Positions 36,234-45,455 of a stretch of 61,019 bases of DNA are shown in pieces. How positions within the stretch are numbered: position 1 is the first letter of the stretch; every line of letters starts with the position of its first letter. Under the pieces are notes generated by a model. That model was not told the origin of the DNA and did not search any database. It was given only the letters and a program-made list of their open reading frames with translations. Made by a program: the position numbers and the translations under genes. This DNA is from Alphaproteobacteria bacterium (GTDB lineage Bacteria > Pseudomonadota > Alphaproteobacteria > CADEGL01), in contig JAPLOM010000048.1 of the NCBI GenBank assembly GCA_026400755.1, forward strand, positions 7,085-68,103, given 5' to 3'.

Positions 36234-37736
36234 ATGAACCAGAACGTCACCCAATTCCAGGGCCCTTCGGCGCCGGACGAACCGCCCACCTACCGCACCC
36301 CGCCCCACAACGTCGAGGCCGAGATGGCCCTGTTGGGCGCCATCCTGACCAACAACCGCGCCTATGAGCGGGTGTCCGAGTTCCTGCTGCCACAGCATTT
36401 CTACGATCCGACGCACGAGCGCATCTTCGGCGCGATCATGAAACTGGTCGAGCAGGGCCAGATCGCCGACCCGGTCACGCTCAAGAATTTCTTCGAGCAA
36501 GCCGGCGACCTGGAGCAAGTCGGCGGGCCTCAGTATCTGGCCCGGCTGGCGTCCTCGGTCGTAACCCTGGTCAACGCCGGGGATTACGGCCGCACGATTT
36601 ATGACCGTTTCCTGCGGCGGCAGTTGATCGCCATCTCCGAGGATACGGCCGACAGCGCCTACGGTTACGATCTCGACGTTCCAGCCAACGCGCAGATCGA
36701 GCGCACCGAACAAGCGCTGTTCGACCTGGCGACCTCCGGGCAATACGGCCAAGGCTTCAAGACCTTCAGCAAGGTTTTGACCGAAGCGGTTCAGATCGCC
36801 GAGGCCGCCTACAAACGCGACGGCCAGACCACCGGCATCGCAACGGGCTTCACCGAACTGGACGCCAAGCTGGGCGGCCTGCACAGCGGCGAACTGATCG
36901 TTTTGGCCGCCCGCCCGTCCATGGGCAAATCGGCCTTGGCCACGAACATCGCCTTTAATGCCGCGCGCGCCTTCCGCGAAGAAACCGACGAGACCGGCAA
37001 GCAAAAGGTCGTCGATGGTGCGGTCGTGGGCTTCTTCTCGCTGGAAATGTCGTCGGAAGAGTTGGGCACCCGCATCTTGGCGGAAGAATCCAAGATTTCC
37101 TCGCACCGGATCCGCAAGGGAGAGATTTCCCAGACCGAGTTTCCGGAGATCGTACGGGCGGCCCAAGCTCTCTCACGCGCGCCGTTCTTCATCGACGACA
37201 CGCCGGCCCTTTCCATCTCTGCCATGCGCACGCGCGCGCGACGCCTGAAACGACAGCACGGGCTGTCTCTGATCGTGGTCGACTATCTGCAGCTTCTGCG
37301 TCCGTCGGGCGAATCACGCTATGACAGCCGCGTCCAGGAAGTCGCCGAAATCACGCGATCCCTGAAGGCTATCGCTAAGGAATTGGATGTCCCGGTCGTG
37401 GCCCTGGCGCAGCTTTCGCGCGGGCCCGAGCAACGAGAGGACAAACGGCCGCAACTCGCGGACTTGCGGGAATCCGGCACCATCGAACAGGATGCCGACG
37501 TGGTCATGTTCATCTACCGCGAGGAATATTACCTGCAGCGCCAGGAGCCGAGCACCGGCACGGCCGAGCACGCCAAGTGGCAGGAAGACATGGCTAAGGT
37601 TCACAACGTGGCCGAAATCATCGTCGGCAAGCAGCGCAACGGCCCAACCGGCACGGTACGGCTTTATTTCCGCCCAGAGTTCACGCGCTTCGAGAATTAT
37701 ATGTCGGACGATCATCTGCCCGACCACGAGCTATGA
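36234..37736 (+). CDS. dnaB: Replicative DNA helicase DnaB
   Basis: A 500-residue hexameric helicase. The N-terminal DnaG-interacting domain starts PPHNVEAEMALLGAIL. After the linker the RecA-like domain has Walker A ARPSMGKSALA, then VGFFSLEMSSEELGTR, Walker B LIVVDYLQLL, and ALAQLSRGPEQR with the LRESGTIEQDADVVMF block. Length and motifs are normal, with no intein. The stop is one base from the alr start. Confidence 0.96.
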   Translation: MNQNVTQFQGPSAPDEPPTYRTPPHNVEAEMALLGAILTNNRAYERVSEFLLPQHFYDPTHERIFGAIMKLVEQGQIADPVTLKNFFEQAGDLEQVGGPQYLARLASSVVTLVNAGDYGRTIYDRFLRRQLIAISEDTADSAYGYDLDVPANAQIERTEQALFDLATSGQYGQGFKTFSKVLTEAVQIAEAAYKRDGQTTGIATGFTELDAKLGGLHSGELIVLAARPSMGKSALATNIAFNAARAFREETDETGKQKVVDGAVVGFFSLEMSSEELGTRILAEESKISSHRIRKGEISQTEFPEIVRAAQALSRAPFFIDDTPALSISAMRTRARRLKRQHGLSLIVVDYLQLLRPSGESRYDSRVQEVAEITRSLKAIAKELDVPVVALAQLSRGPEQREDKRPQLADLRESGTIEQDADVVMFIYREEYYLQRQEPSTGTAEHAKWQEDMAKVHNVAEIIVGKQRNGPTGTVRLYFRPEFTRFENYMSDDHLPDHEL

Positions 37737-37737
37737 C

Positions 37738-38841
37738 ATGGGCGCCGACAGCGGGGCCGGCGCCCTTCTCACCATCGACCTCGACGCCATCGCCGAGAAT
37801 TACCGCCGGCTGCGGGCTCGGCTGGACCGCGCGGCGTGCGGCGCGGCCATCAAGGCCGACGCCTACGGCCTGGGCGCCGAGCATGTCGGGCCCGCCCTGG
37901 CCCGCACCGGCTGCCGCGATTTCTTCGTCGCCCATCTGGACGAGGGCGTGGCGCTGCGGCCGCGCCTGCCGGACGCCGCGATCCATGTTCTGAACGGTGT
38001 CCTGCCGGGCGAGGAAGCCGAGTTCGCCGCCCATGATCTGATCCCCGTCCTCAATTCCTTGCCGCAGCTCGACCGCTGGGCGAAATGGGGTTGCGAACAC
38101 GGCGTGCGCCCGGCCGCGCTGCACGTCGATACCGGCATGTCGCGTCTGGGGCTGGAAGAGGCGGATGTCGAGGTGTTGGCGGACGATCCAACCCGTCTGA
38201 ATGGCATCGATTTGTGCCTGGTGGTCAGCCATTTGGCCTGCGCCGAGGAGCCCGAAAACCCGATGAACGCGGTTCAGCGCGTGGCCTTCGAGCGGGCGTG
38301 CAGACGCCTGCCCCGCGCGAGGGCTAGCCTGGTCAATTCCTCCGGTATTTTCCTGGGGCCGGACTACCAGTTCGACGTGGCCCGGCCGGGCGCCGCCCTC
38401 TACGGCGTCAACCCCACGCCAGGACGGCCAAATCCGATGTTGCCGGTGGTCCGCCTGGAGGGACGCATCATCCAGGTGCGCGACATTGACCACCCCAGGA
38501 CGGTTGGGTACGGTGCCGCGCACTCCATCCGCCGGAGATCGAAAATCGCCACTGTTGCAATCGGTTACGCCGACGGATACCTCCGCTCCCTGAGCGGCCG
38601 CGGCATGTGCCGCCTGGCCGGGCTGGAAGTTCCAATCGTGGGCCGCGTCTCCATGGACCTGATTACCATCGACGTCACGGACGTGCCCGCGAACCAAGCC
38701 ATCGAAGGCGCGGTGGTCGAAGCCATTGGCGGCCAGCATACGGTCGATGACGTGGCCGAGACGGCAGGGACCAACGGATACGAAATTTTGACATCGCTGG
38801 GGCCGCGCTACCGGCGCCGCTATATCGGGGCCGGAGCCTAG
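37738..38841 (+). CDS. alr: Alanine racemase
   Basis: A 367-residue PLP enzyme making D-alanine for peptidoglycan. K39 in AAIKADAYGLG holds the cofactor. HVDTGMSRLG, NSSGIFLG and RPGAALYG are typical TIM-barrel blocks. The second catalytic base is the Tyr of VGYGAAHS, and GRVSMDLITIDVT is the C-terminal-domain signature. It is packed between dnaB and mlaE. Confidence 0.94.
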   Translation: MGADSGAGALLTIDLDAIAENYRRLRARLDRAACGAAIKADAYGLGAEHVGPALARTGCRDFFVAHLDEGVALRPRLPDAAIHVLNGVLPGEEAEFAAHDLIPVLNSLPQLDRWAKWGCEHGVRPAALHVDTGMSRLGLEEADVEVLADDPTRLNGIDLCLVVSHLACAEEPENPMNAVQRVAFERACRRLPRARASLVNSSGIFLGPDYQFDVARPGAALYGVNPTPGRPNPMLPVVRLEGRIIQVRDIDHPRTVGYGAAHSIRRRSKIATVAIGYADGYLRSLSGRGMCRLAGLEVPIVGRVSMDLITIDVTDVPANQAIEGAVVEAIGGQHTVDDVAETAGTNGYEILTSLGPRYRRRYIGAGA

Positions 38842-38843
38842 AC

Positions 38844-39617
38844 ATGCCCATCATCACTCCCATCGGCCGTGTCGTGCTGTCGTTTCTCGCGGCGGCGGGA
38901 CGCTTGACACTCTTCGCGCTCAACGGCCTGCAACATTGCTTCCGGCCGCCGTTCTTCCCGCGCCTGATCGGCCATCAGATGATGGAGATCGGCTATTACT
39001 CGCTTCCCGTCGTCGGCCTGACCGCCATCTTCACCGGCATGGTGCTGGCGCTGCAGAGCTATACCGGCTTCTCGCGCTTCAATGCCGAATCGGCGATCGC
39101 CACGGTCGTCGTCCTGTCGGTCACCCGCGAGCTGGGGCCCGTTCTGGCCGGCCTGATGGTCGCGGGGCGCATCGGCGCCGCCATGGCCGCCGAGATCGGC
39201 ACCATGCGCGTGACCGAACAGATCGACGCGCTGACCACGCTGTCGACCAATCCGTTCAAATACCTGATCGCGCCGCGCCTGATCGCCGGCGTCTTGATGC
39301 TGCCCTGTCTCGTGGTGGTGGCCGACATCATCGGCGTGTTCGGCGGCTATCTGATCAGCGTCTACAAGCTGGGCTTCAATCCCTCGACCTATATCAAGAA
39401 CACGTGGGACTTCCTGACCGTGATGGACGTCGTGTCGGGTTTGGTGAAAGCCGCGGTGTTCGGGTTCCTGGTCGCGCTGATGGGCTGCTATCACGGCTAC
39501 CATTCGCAGGGCGGCGCCCAAGGCGTCGGCCAGGCGACCACCAACGCCGTCGTCTCGGCCTCGATCCTGATCTTGGCCTTCAACTACATGATCACGTCGA
39601 TGTTCTTCGGCTCATGA
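38844..39617 (+). CDS. mlaE: MlaE-type ABC transporter permease
   Basis: A 257-residue permease of the MlaE/YrbE family with about five membrane helices. Diagnostic blocks are LTAIFTGMVLALQSYTGF, VTRELGPVLAGLMVAGR, AAEIGTMRVTEQIDAL and the late FGFLVALMGCYHGY. It moves phospholipid between membranes with the MlaF ATPase. The MCE-domain protein MlaD that normally binds the permease is not in this window. Its stop overlaps the mlaF start (ATGA). Confidence 0.9.
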   Translation: MPIITPIGRVVLSFLAAAGRLTLFALNGLQHCFRPPFFPRLIGHQMMEIGYYSLPVVGLTAIFTGMVLALQSYTGFSRFNAESAIATVVVLSVTRELGPVLAGLMVAGRIGAAMAAEIGTMRVTEQIDALTTLSTNPFKYLIAPRLIAGVLMLPCLVVVADIIGVFGGYLISVYKLGFNPSTYIKNTWDFLTVMDVVSGLVKAAVFGFLVALMGCYHGYHSQGGAQGVGQATTNAVVSASILILAFNYMITSMFFGS

Positions 39618-40384
39618 GCGTGCCCAAGATCCGCATCCGCGGCCTGCACAAGGCGTTCGGCCCGAAGAAGGTGCTGACGGGGTTGGATCTGGACGTGGGC
39701 GCTCGGGAGTCCGTGGTCATCATCGGCGGCTCCGGTACCGGCAAGTCCGTCCTGCTGAAATGCATCCTTGGCCTCTTGGAGCCCGACGCGGGCAGCATCC
39801 AGATCGACGGCGAGGAAGTCGTCGGCATGTCGGTCGGCGAGCGTGAGCGGGTGAACCGCAAGGTCGGCATGCTGTTCCAGGGCGCCGCGCTGTTCGACAG
39901 CCTGACCGTGTGGGAGAACACCGCCTTCGGTCTGATTCAAGCGCGCGGCCTGGCCCACCAGGAGGCCAAGACGATCGCGCTGTCCAAGCTGTCCCAGGTG
40001 GGTCTCGGCCCCGAGGTCGGCGAATTGTCACCGGCCGAGCTGTCGGGCGGCATGCGCAAGCGTGTCGGCCTCGCGCGCGCCATTGCGACCGAGCCCGAGA
40101 TCGTCTTCTTCGACGAGCCGACGACCGGCCTCGACCCGATCATGGGCGACGTCATCAACGACCTGATCGTGAAATGCATACGCGAGTTGGGCGCCAGTGG
40201 TCTGTCGATCACCCACGACATGGCCAGCGCCCGCAAGATCGCCGACCGCATCGCCATGCTGTACGAGGGCAAGATCATCTGGGCCGGACCCGTGCCGGAG
40301 ATCGACCGCTCGAACAACCCCTACATCGATCAATTCATCCATGGCCGGGCCGAGGGCCCGATCAAGATGCAGGTCCGCGCGTGA
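39614..40384 (+). CDS. mlaF: MlaF-type ABC transporter ATP-binding protein
   Basis: A 256-residue ATPase. Walker A GGSGTGKSVLL lies near residue 38, the Q-loop in VGMLFQGAALFDSLTV, the signature LSGGMRKRVGLARAI, Walker B EIVFFDEPTTGLDP and the His switch in SITHDM. GGMRKR and the GAALFDSLTV string mark the Mla/MKL subclass. It works with the preceding permease. Confidence 0.92.
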   Translation: MSVPKIRIRGLHKAFGPKKVLTGLDLDVGARESVVIIGGSGTGKSVLLKCILGLLEPDAGSIQIDGEEVVGMSVGERERVNRKVGMLFQGAALFDSLTVWENTAFGLIQARGLAHQEAKTIALSKLSQVGLGPEVGELSPAELSGGMRKRVGLARAIATEPEIVFFDEPTTGLDPIMGDVINDLIVKCIRELGASGLSITHDMASARKIADRIAMLYEGKIIWAGPVPEIDRSNNPYIDQFIHGRAEGPIKMQVRA

Positions 40385-40412
40385 CGCCTCACGGCGGACG
40401 CAGAGCGGCCTA

Positions 40413-41869
40413 GTGGCGCGCCCGGCGCCCAACTTCGTCTGCCAGCAATGCGGCGCGGTCCACCGCAAATGGGCGGGACGCTGCGATGCCTGCGGGGCCT
40501 GGAACTCGATAGTCGAGGAGGCCGCGCGGTCACGCGCGCCCGGCGGGCTCAAACCAGGTGCCACCACCACGCGCACCGGCCACGTGCCTACATTTCCGGC
40601 GAGGAGGCGCTCGACCAGGTTCGGCTGCGCGCCGAGCGGCTGGGTCTTGCCGACGCCCTCTCGCACCTCATGCGCATCTCCCGCCTTCTCTGCATGGCCC
40701 GCGGCTCGGCCCTCCTGGTCGGCGGCGATCCCGGCATCGGCAAATCGACCCTCCTGCTTCAGATCGCGGGCGCCCTGGCCAAGTCGGGCGCGCCTTGCGC
40801 CTATGTCTCGGGCGAAGAGGCCGTGGACCAGATCCGCATGCGCGCCGCGCGCCTCGGCCTCAAGGACGCGCCCGTGCAACTGGCCGCCACCACCGACATC
40901 CGCGACATCGCGGCCACGCTCGAGGCGGCGGCAGGCCCGCGCGTCGTGGTCATCGATTCGATCCAGACGATGTATGTCGACAACCTGGAGTCCGCGCCCG
41001 GCACCGTGGCCCAGGTGCGCGCGGCGGCACAGGAACTAATCGGCTTGGCCAAGCAACGCGGCTTCACGGTCCTCTTGGTCGGTCACGTCACCAAGGAAGG
41101 CGTCATCGCCGGCCCCAAAGTGCTGGAGCACATGGTCGATACGGTCCTTTATTTCGAGGGCGAGCGCGGCCACCAGTTCCGCATCCTGCGCGCGGTCAAG
41201 AACCGCTTCGGCCCGTCGGACGAGATCGGCGTCTTTGAGATGACCGACCGCGGGCTGATGGAGGTGCGCAACCCTTCGGCCCTGTTCCTCGGCGACCGGC
41301 ACGGCGGCGACGCGAGCGTCAGCGGCGCCGCCGTCTTCGCGGGCATGGAAGGCACGAGGCCCATGCTGGTCGAGATCCAGGCCCTGGTGGCGCCCTCGGC
41401 CTTCGCCACCCCGCGCCGGGCCGTGGTGGGCTGGGATTCGGCGCGGCTGGCCATGGTGCTGGCCGTGCTCGAGGCGCGCTGCGGCCTGTCGCTCGCAGGC
41501 CGCGACGTCTATCTGAACGTCGCCGGCGGCCTGCGCATCGCCGAGCCCGCCGCCGACCTGGCCGTCGCGGCGGCGCTGGTCTCCTCGCTGACCGACTTTC
41601 CCATGCCGGCGGAAACCGTGGTCTTCGGCGAGATCGGCCTGGGCGGCGAGGTGCGCCCCGTGGGCCAAACCGACGCACGGCTCAAGGAAGCCGCCAAGCT
41701 GGGCTTCGGCCGCGCCATTCTGCCCAAGCGGCGCAAGGACGGCGCGCGCGCCGGGGATGTGCGCACGACCGAGATCGGCCGGCTGGCCGAACTGGTCGAC
41801 GTGTTCGCCGGCGGCGCCGGTATGGTGAAGCCGCGTGAGAAGCCTTCGCGCGGCACGGCGGAGAGTTGA
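40413..41869 (+). CDS. radA: DNA repair protein RadA, N-terminal region frameshifted and rearranged (possible pseudogene)
   Basis: From Walker A onward the protein is normal: GGDPGIGKSTLLLQ, YVSGEEAVDQIRMRAARLG, VVVIDSIQTMY, GHVTKEGVIAGPKVLEHMVD and the Lon-like C-terminal domain. The zinc finger CQQCG...CDACGAW is also present, read from the GTG at 40413, but in a different frame; 40413-41869 is 1457 bases, not a multiple of three. Where the GELDRVxGGG segment should precede Walker A there is instead a second SGEE box (40589-40657) in the downstream frame. A 473-residue frame open from 40448 has a meaningless start. RadA is a recombination helicase; function here is doubtful unless the assembly is wrong. 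Confidence 0.8.
40589..40657 (+). repeat. Misplaced, diverged copy of the RadA SGEE box
   Basis: These 23 codons (YISGEEALDQVRLRAERLG and four more) match the true box at 40802-40870 in 17 of 23 amino acids, but only 7 of 23 codons are identical. Most differences are synonymous, so this is not a fresh tandem copy. It stands where the pre-Walker-A segment belongs. Confidence 0.6.
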
Positions 41870-41876
41870 GGCATCT

Positions 41877-42485
41877 ATGAACGTGGCCGATATCCTGGTC
41901 GTGGCCGCCCTGGCCCTGTCCGGCTTCCTGGCCTTCACCCGCGGCTTCGTGCGCGAGCTGCTGGCCATCCTGACCTGGGGCGGCGCGGCCGTGATCGCCT
42001 TCTTCGGCTTCCAGTGGCTCCAGCCCATCGGGCGCTCGTTCGTGAACCCGGGATGGCTGGCCGATATTGTCATCGGCCTGGGCCTTTTCATCTTGGCTTT
42101 CCTGCTTATCTCACTGGTAAGCCGGCCGATCGAAGCGCGTATCCGCGACAGCAACCTGAGGGGGCTGGATCGCGGGCTCGGCCTTCTGTTCGGCGTCATT
42201 CGCGGGGCGGCCTTGGTTTGCCTGGCTTACCTGGCCATGAGCTGGGTCATTCCGGCGGCCGACATGCCGTCCTGGGTGAAGGAGGCGCGGAGCCGCCCCA
42301 TGATCGAGCGGGGAACCGCGATGTTACGCAGCGTGATCCCGCGCGGAGCCGCGCAAGGTGACGCCAAAAGCGCCCTGGACGCACTGGGCGCGCCGCAGTC
42401 GAAAGACGCTGCGTCCGAGTTGGAGAAGGGCTATAAGAACGACGAACGGCAGGACCTGGACAGGCTGATCCAGACCACCAAATAG
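41877..42485 (+). CDS. cvpA: CvpA family membrane protein
   Basis: A 202-residue protein with four predicted membrane helices (VADILVVAALALSGFLAF; LLAILTWGGAAVIAFFGF; ADIVIGLGLFILAFLLIS; LLFGVIRGAALVCLAYLA). A soluble charged tail follows. It matches CvpA, first known from colicin V production and usually next to purF, as here. The ATG at 41877 lies seven bases after the radA stop. Confidence 0.87.
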   Translation: MNVADILVVAALALSGFLAFTRGFVRELLAILTWGGAAVIAFFGFQWLQPIGRSFVNPGWLADIVIGLGLFILAFLLISLVSRPIEARIRDSNLRGLDRGLGLLFGVIRGAALVCLAYLAMSWVIPAADMPSWVKEARSRPMIERGTAMLRSVIPRGAAQGDAKSALDALGAPQSKDAASELEKGYKNDERQDLDRLIQTTK

Positions 42486-42494
42486 AAAGGCGCG

Positions 42495-43949
42495 ATGCTC
42501 ACAACCCATCCTTACGACGACGATCACCTTCGCGAGGAGTGTGGGGTTTTTGGCATCTACGGCCATCCGGATTCTGCGGCGCTGACCGCCCTTGGCCTGC
42601 ACGCGCTCCAGCACCGGGGCCAGGAAGCGGCCGGTATCGTCACCTTCGACGGCGAACAGTTTCCCAGCCACCGGGCGCTCGGCCTGGTCGGCGACATCTT
42701 CGGCTCCGAAGAGGTCATGCGCCGCCTGAAGGGCGATAGCGCCGCCGGCCATGTGCGCTACTCCACCACGGGCGACACCATCGCCCGCAACATCCAGCCT
42801 CTTTTCATCGACTTCGCCTTCGGCGGCCTGGCGCTCGCCCATAACGGCAACCTGACCAACGCCGTCACCATCCGGCGCGACCTGGTCCAGCGCGGCGCCA
42901 TCTTCCAGTCCACCACCGACACCGAAGTGATCTGCCATCTGATCGCGACCAGCAGTCGCGACAAGCTGGTCGACCGCATCGTGGATGCCCTGCGCCAGAT
43001 CGAAGGCGCCTACTCGCTGGTGGCCCTCAGCCGCAAGAAGCTGATCGGCCTACGCGACCCCTTGGGCGTCCGCCCGCTGGTGCTCGGCCGGCTCGACGAT
43101 TCCTACATCCTGGCGTCTGAAAGCTGCGCGCTCGACATCATCGGCGCGCGCTTCGTGCGCGATATCGAGCCAGGCGAGGTCGTCATCATCGACGAGACCG
43201 GGCTGCAAAGCCTCAAGCCCTTCCCGCTCCAGCGCAAACGCTTCTGCATCTTCGAGCACATCTACTTTGCGCGGCCTGACAGCGTGGTCGAGGGCCACAG
43301 CGTCTACGATGCACGCAAGCGCATCGGTGCCGAGCTGGCCAAGGAATCCCCCGTGCCGGCCGACGTGATCGTGCCCGTGCCCGATTCGGGTGTGCCCGCC
43401 GCGCTGGGCTATGCCTCGGAATCCGGCGTGCCGTTCGAGTACGGCATCATCCGCAACCACTATGTCGGGCGCACCTGCATTGAGCCCGAGGAGCGCATCC
43501 GCCACCTGGGCGTGCGCCTGAAGCACAATGCCAACCGCGCCCACATCACGGGCCGGCGGGTGATTCTGGTGGACGATTCGATCGTGCGCGGCACCACCTC
43601 GAAGAAGATCGTCGAGATGGTGCGGGCCGCAGGGGCGCGCGAAGTGCATATGCGCATCTCGAGCCCACCCACCATGCATTCCTGCTTTTACGGCATCGAC
43701 ACACCCGAGCGCGACAAGCTGCTGGCCGCCCGCCATTCCGTCGAGGAGATGGCCAAGATCATCGGCGTCGATAGCCTGGCCTTCATCTCGATCGACGGGC
43801 TCTACCGCGCCATGAAGGAGCCCAAGCGCGACCCCGCCAATCCGGCCTTCTGCGACGCCTGCTTCACCGGCGACTACCCCACCCGCCTGACCGACAAGGA
43901 AGACGGCGGAAACGTCCGACAGCTTTCGCTTTTGGCCGAAATCGCGTAA
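42495..43949 (+). CDS. purF: Amidophosphoribosyltransferase
   Basis: A 484-residue enzyme catalysing the first committed step of purine synthesis, PRPP plus glutamine to phosphoribosylamine. A 15-residue propeptide precedes C16 (EECGVFGIYG), which becomes the N-terminal nucleophile. ALQHRGQEAAGIV and HNGNLTN build the glutaminase site. The PRPP loop is RRVILVDDSIVRGTTSKKI (quoted as seen), and Fe-S-type cysteines of the B. subtilis class (CDACFTGDYP) occur near the C-terminus. It follows cvpA by nine bases. Confidence 0.96.
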   Translation: MLTTHPYDDDHLREECGVFGIYGHPDSAALTALGLHALQHRGQEAAGIVTFDGEQFPSHRALGLVGDIFGSEEVMRRLKGDSAAGHVRYSTTGDTIARNIQPLFIDFAFGGLALAHNGNLTNAVTIRRDLVQRGAIFQSTTDTEVICHLIATSSRDKLVDRIVDALRQIEGAYSLVALSRKKLIGLRDPLGVRPLVLGRLDDSYILASESCALDIIGARFVRDIEPGEVVIIDETGLQSLKPFPLQRKRFCIFEHIYFARPDSVVEGHSVYDARKRIGAELAKESPVPADVIVPVPDSGVPAALGYASESGVPFEYGIIRNHYVGRTCIEPEERIRHLGVRLKHNANRAHITGRRVILVDDSIVRGTTSKKIVEMVRAAGAREVHMRISSPPTMHSCFYGIDTPERDKLLAARHSVEEMAKIIGVDSLAFISIDGLYRAMKEPKRDPANPAFCDACFTGDYPTRLTDKEDGGNVRQLSLLAEIA

Positions 43950-43983
43950 ACCGCGACCTCGTTCCACCTCCACGGAATACGCC

Positions 43984-44715
43984 ATGACTGGATCCCGCCT
44001 CGCCGACCGCGTCGCGGTCGTGACCGGAGCCTCGCGAGGGCTCGGCGCCGCCGTGGCCAAGCGCTTCGCCGCCGAAGGCGCGCATGTCGTGCTGGTCGCG
44101 CGCACCAGCGCGGGCCTTGAGGAGGTCGATGACGCGATCCGCACGGGCGGCGGCAGCGCGACCATCGCGGCCTTTGACCTATTGGATTCGCCGGCCATCG
44201 ATCGGCTCGGCGCGGCCCTATTCGAGCGTTACAAAAAGCTCGATATCCTGGTCGGCGCGGCGGCCCAACTCGGCACCATCACGCCCGTCGGCCATATCGG
44301 CCCCAAGGAATGGGACAAGGTCATGGCCGTCAACGCCACAGCCAACTGGCGCCTGGTGCGCAGCCTCGATCCCCTCCTCCGCGCGTCCGACGCGGGCCGC
44401 GCGATCTTCGTCACCGACCGCGTGGCCGATGACGCCGCCGCCTATTGGGGTACCTATGCTGCGAGCAAATCGGCGCTGGAAACCATGGCACGTATCTACG
44501 CCAACGAGATGGCGCGCAGCACGGTGCGGGTGAACCTGATCGACCCTGGCCCTTTGCGCACCAAGCTGCGCGCGGAAGCCTTTCCGGGTGAAGACCCCGC
44601 CGACCGACCGCATCCCGACACGGCGACCGAAACCTTCGTCGCCTTGGCCGAGCCGAAATGCACCCGGCACGGCGAGATCCTGCGGCCGGCCCCTTCGTCG
44701 AGCGCGGCTGCGTGA
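43984..44715 (+). CDS. SDR-family oxidoreductase
   Basis: A 243-residue short-chain dehydrogenase with TGASRGLGAAVA near residue 15, a GAAAQ sequence in place of NNAG, and Tyr/Lys in TYAASKSALE. Residues LIDPGPLRTKLRAEAFPGEDP (in part) resemble a subgroup often encoded after purF in Rhodospirillales-type genomes, by recollection of synteny. Substrate unknown. It is coupled to the downstream GST gene through a GTGA overlap. Confidence 0.8.
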   Translation: MTGSRLADRVAVVTGASRGLGAAVAKRFAAEGAHVVLVARTSAGLEEVDDAIRTGGGSATIAAFDLLDSPAIDRLGAALFERYKKLDILVGAAAQLGTITPVGHIGPKEWDKVMAVNATANWRLVRSLDPLLRASDAGRAIFVTDRVADDAAAYWGTYAASKSALETMARIYANEMARSTVRVNLIDPGPLRTKLRAEAFPGEDPADRPHPDTATETFVALAEPKCTRHGEILRPAPSSSAAA

Positions 44716-45323
44716 TCCGGCTCTATACCGGCGCGCGTTCGGGCAACAGCCACAAGATCGTGCTGTTCCTCTCGATCCTGCGCGTGCCGCACGAGACGAT
44801 CGAGATACCCTACGGTCCCGAACTGCGCACGCCGGAGTTCCTGGCCAAAAATCCGCGCGGCCAGGTGCCTGTTCTGGAAGCCGACGGCAAATGCATCTGG
44901 GATTCGATGGCGATCCTGGTCTATATCGCCCGCGCCCACGGCGGCGAGAAATGGCTGCCGACCGATGCCGCCGGCATGGCCGAGGTGATGCAGTGGCTGG
45001 CGCTGGCCGAGAACGAGCTTCTGTTCGGCATTGCCCAGGCGCGGATCATGCTGCGCTACCGGGGACCCGAGGACGAACTTGTGTTCCTGGATATGAAGCG
45101 CGCGCGCTATCTGATCCAGCGCGGCTTGACTGCCATGGAGCGCCGGCTTTCATCGCACGAATGGCTCGCACTCGACCGGCCGACCATCGCCGAGATGGCC
45201 TGCTATACCTATCCGGCGCTGAACGCCGAGGCCGAGATCGATATGACGCCCTATCCCGCCATCCGCGCGTGGATTGACCGGGTGCGCGCCCTGCCCGGCT
45301 TCATTCCGATGATCGGAACCTGA
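44712..45323 (+). CDS. Glutathione S-transferase family protein
   Basis: A 203-residue protein. The thioredoxin-like N-terminal domain has RLYTGARSGNSHKIVLFLS and the cis-Pro block NPRGQVPVLEADG, then the glutathione gamma-Glu contact WDSMAILVYIA. A helical C-terminal domain ends near PAIRAWIDRVRALPGF. The start is GTG at 44712 overlapping the SDR stop; a longer frame to 44658 would overlap the SDR much further. Probably conjugates or reduces an electrophile; substrate unknown. Confidence 0.88.
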   Translation: MIRLYTGARSGNSHKIVLFLSILRVPHETIEIPYGPELRTPEFLAKNPRGQVPVLEADGKCIWDSMAILVYIARAHGGEKWLPTDAAGMAEVMQWLALAENELLFGIAQARIMLRYRGPEDELVFLDMKRARYLIQRGLTAMERRLSSHEWLALDRPTIAEMACYTYPALNAEAEIDMTPYPAIRAWIDRVRALPGFIPMIGT

Positions 45324-45329
45324 ACCGCG

Positions 45330-45455
45330 TCAGAAGCAGTCTCTGAGCCAGCTCATGTCGAGCAGGATCGCCGGCCCGCGCGTGATCCACAGGTAAAGCG
45401 CGCCCACACCGATAAGCGCGGCGGCGCCGATGACGGAAAGGCGAATCGCATTCAT
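45330..45455 (-). CDS. Small single-helix membrane protein coupled to MFS transporter
   Basis: A 41-residue protein with one hydrophobic segment (LSVIGAAALIGVGALYLWI) and a short C-terminus ending WLRDCF. Its ATG at 45455-45453 overlaps the MFS stop (ATGA), the arrangement of translationally coupled genes. No family is recognised. It could be an accessory subunit of the carrier or an independent small protein. Confidence 0.5.
   Translation of the reverse strand: MNAIRLSVIGAAALIGVGALYLWITRGPAILLDMSWLRDCF

Noticed and set aside
40585-40700. Local inversion as the cause of the radA anomaly
   Set aside because: I translated the reverse complement of the segment in the relevant frame and found no missing RadA sequence.
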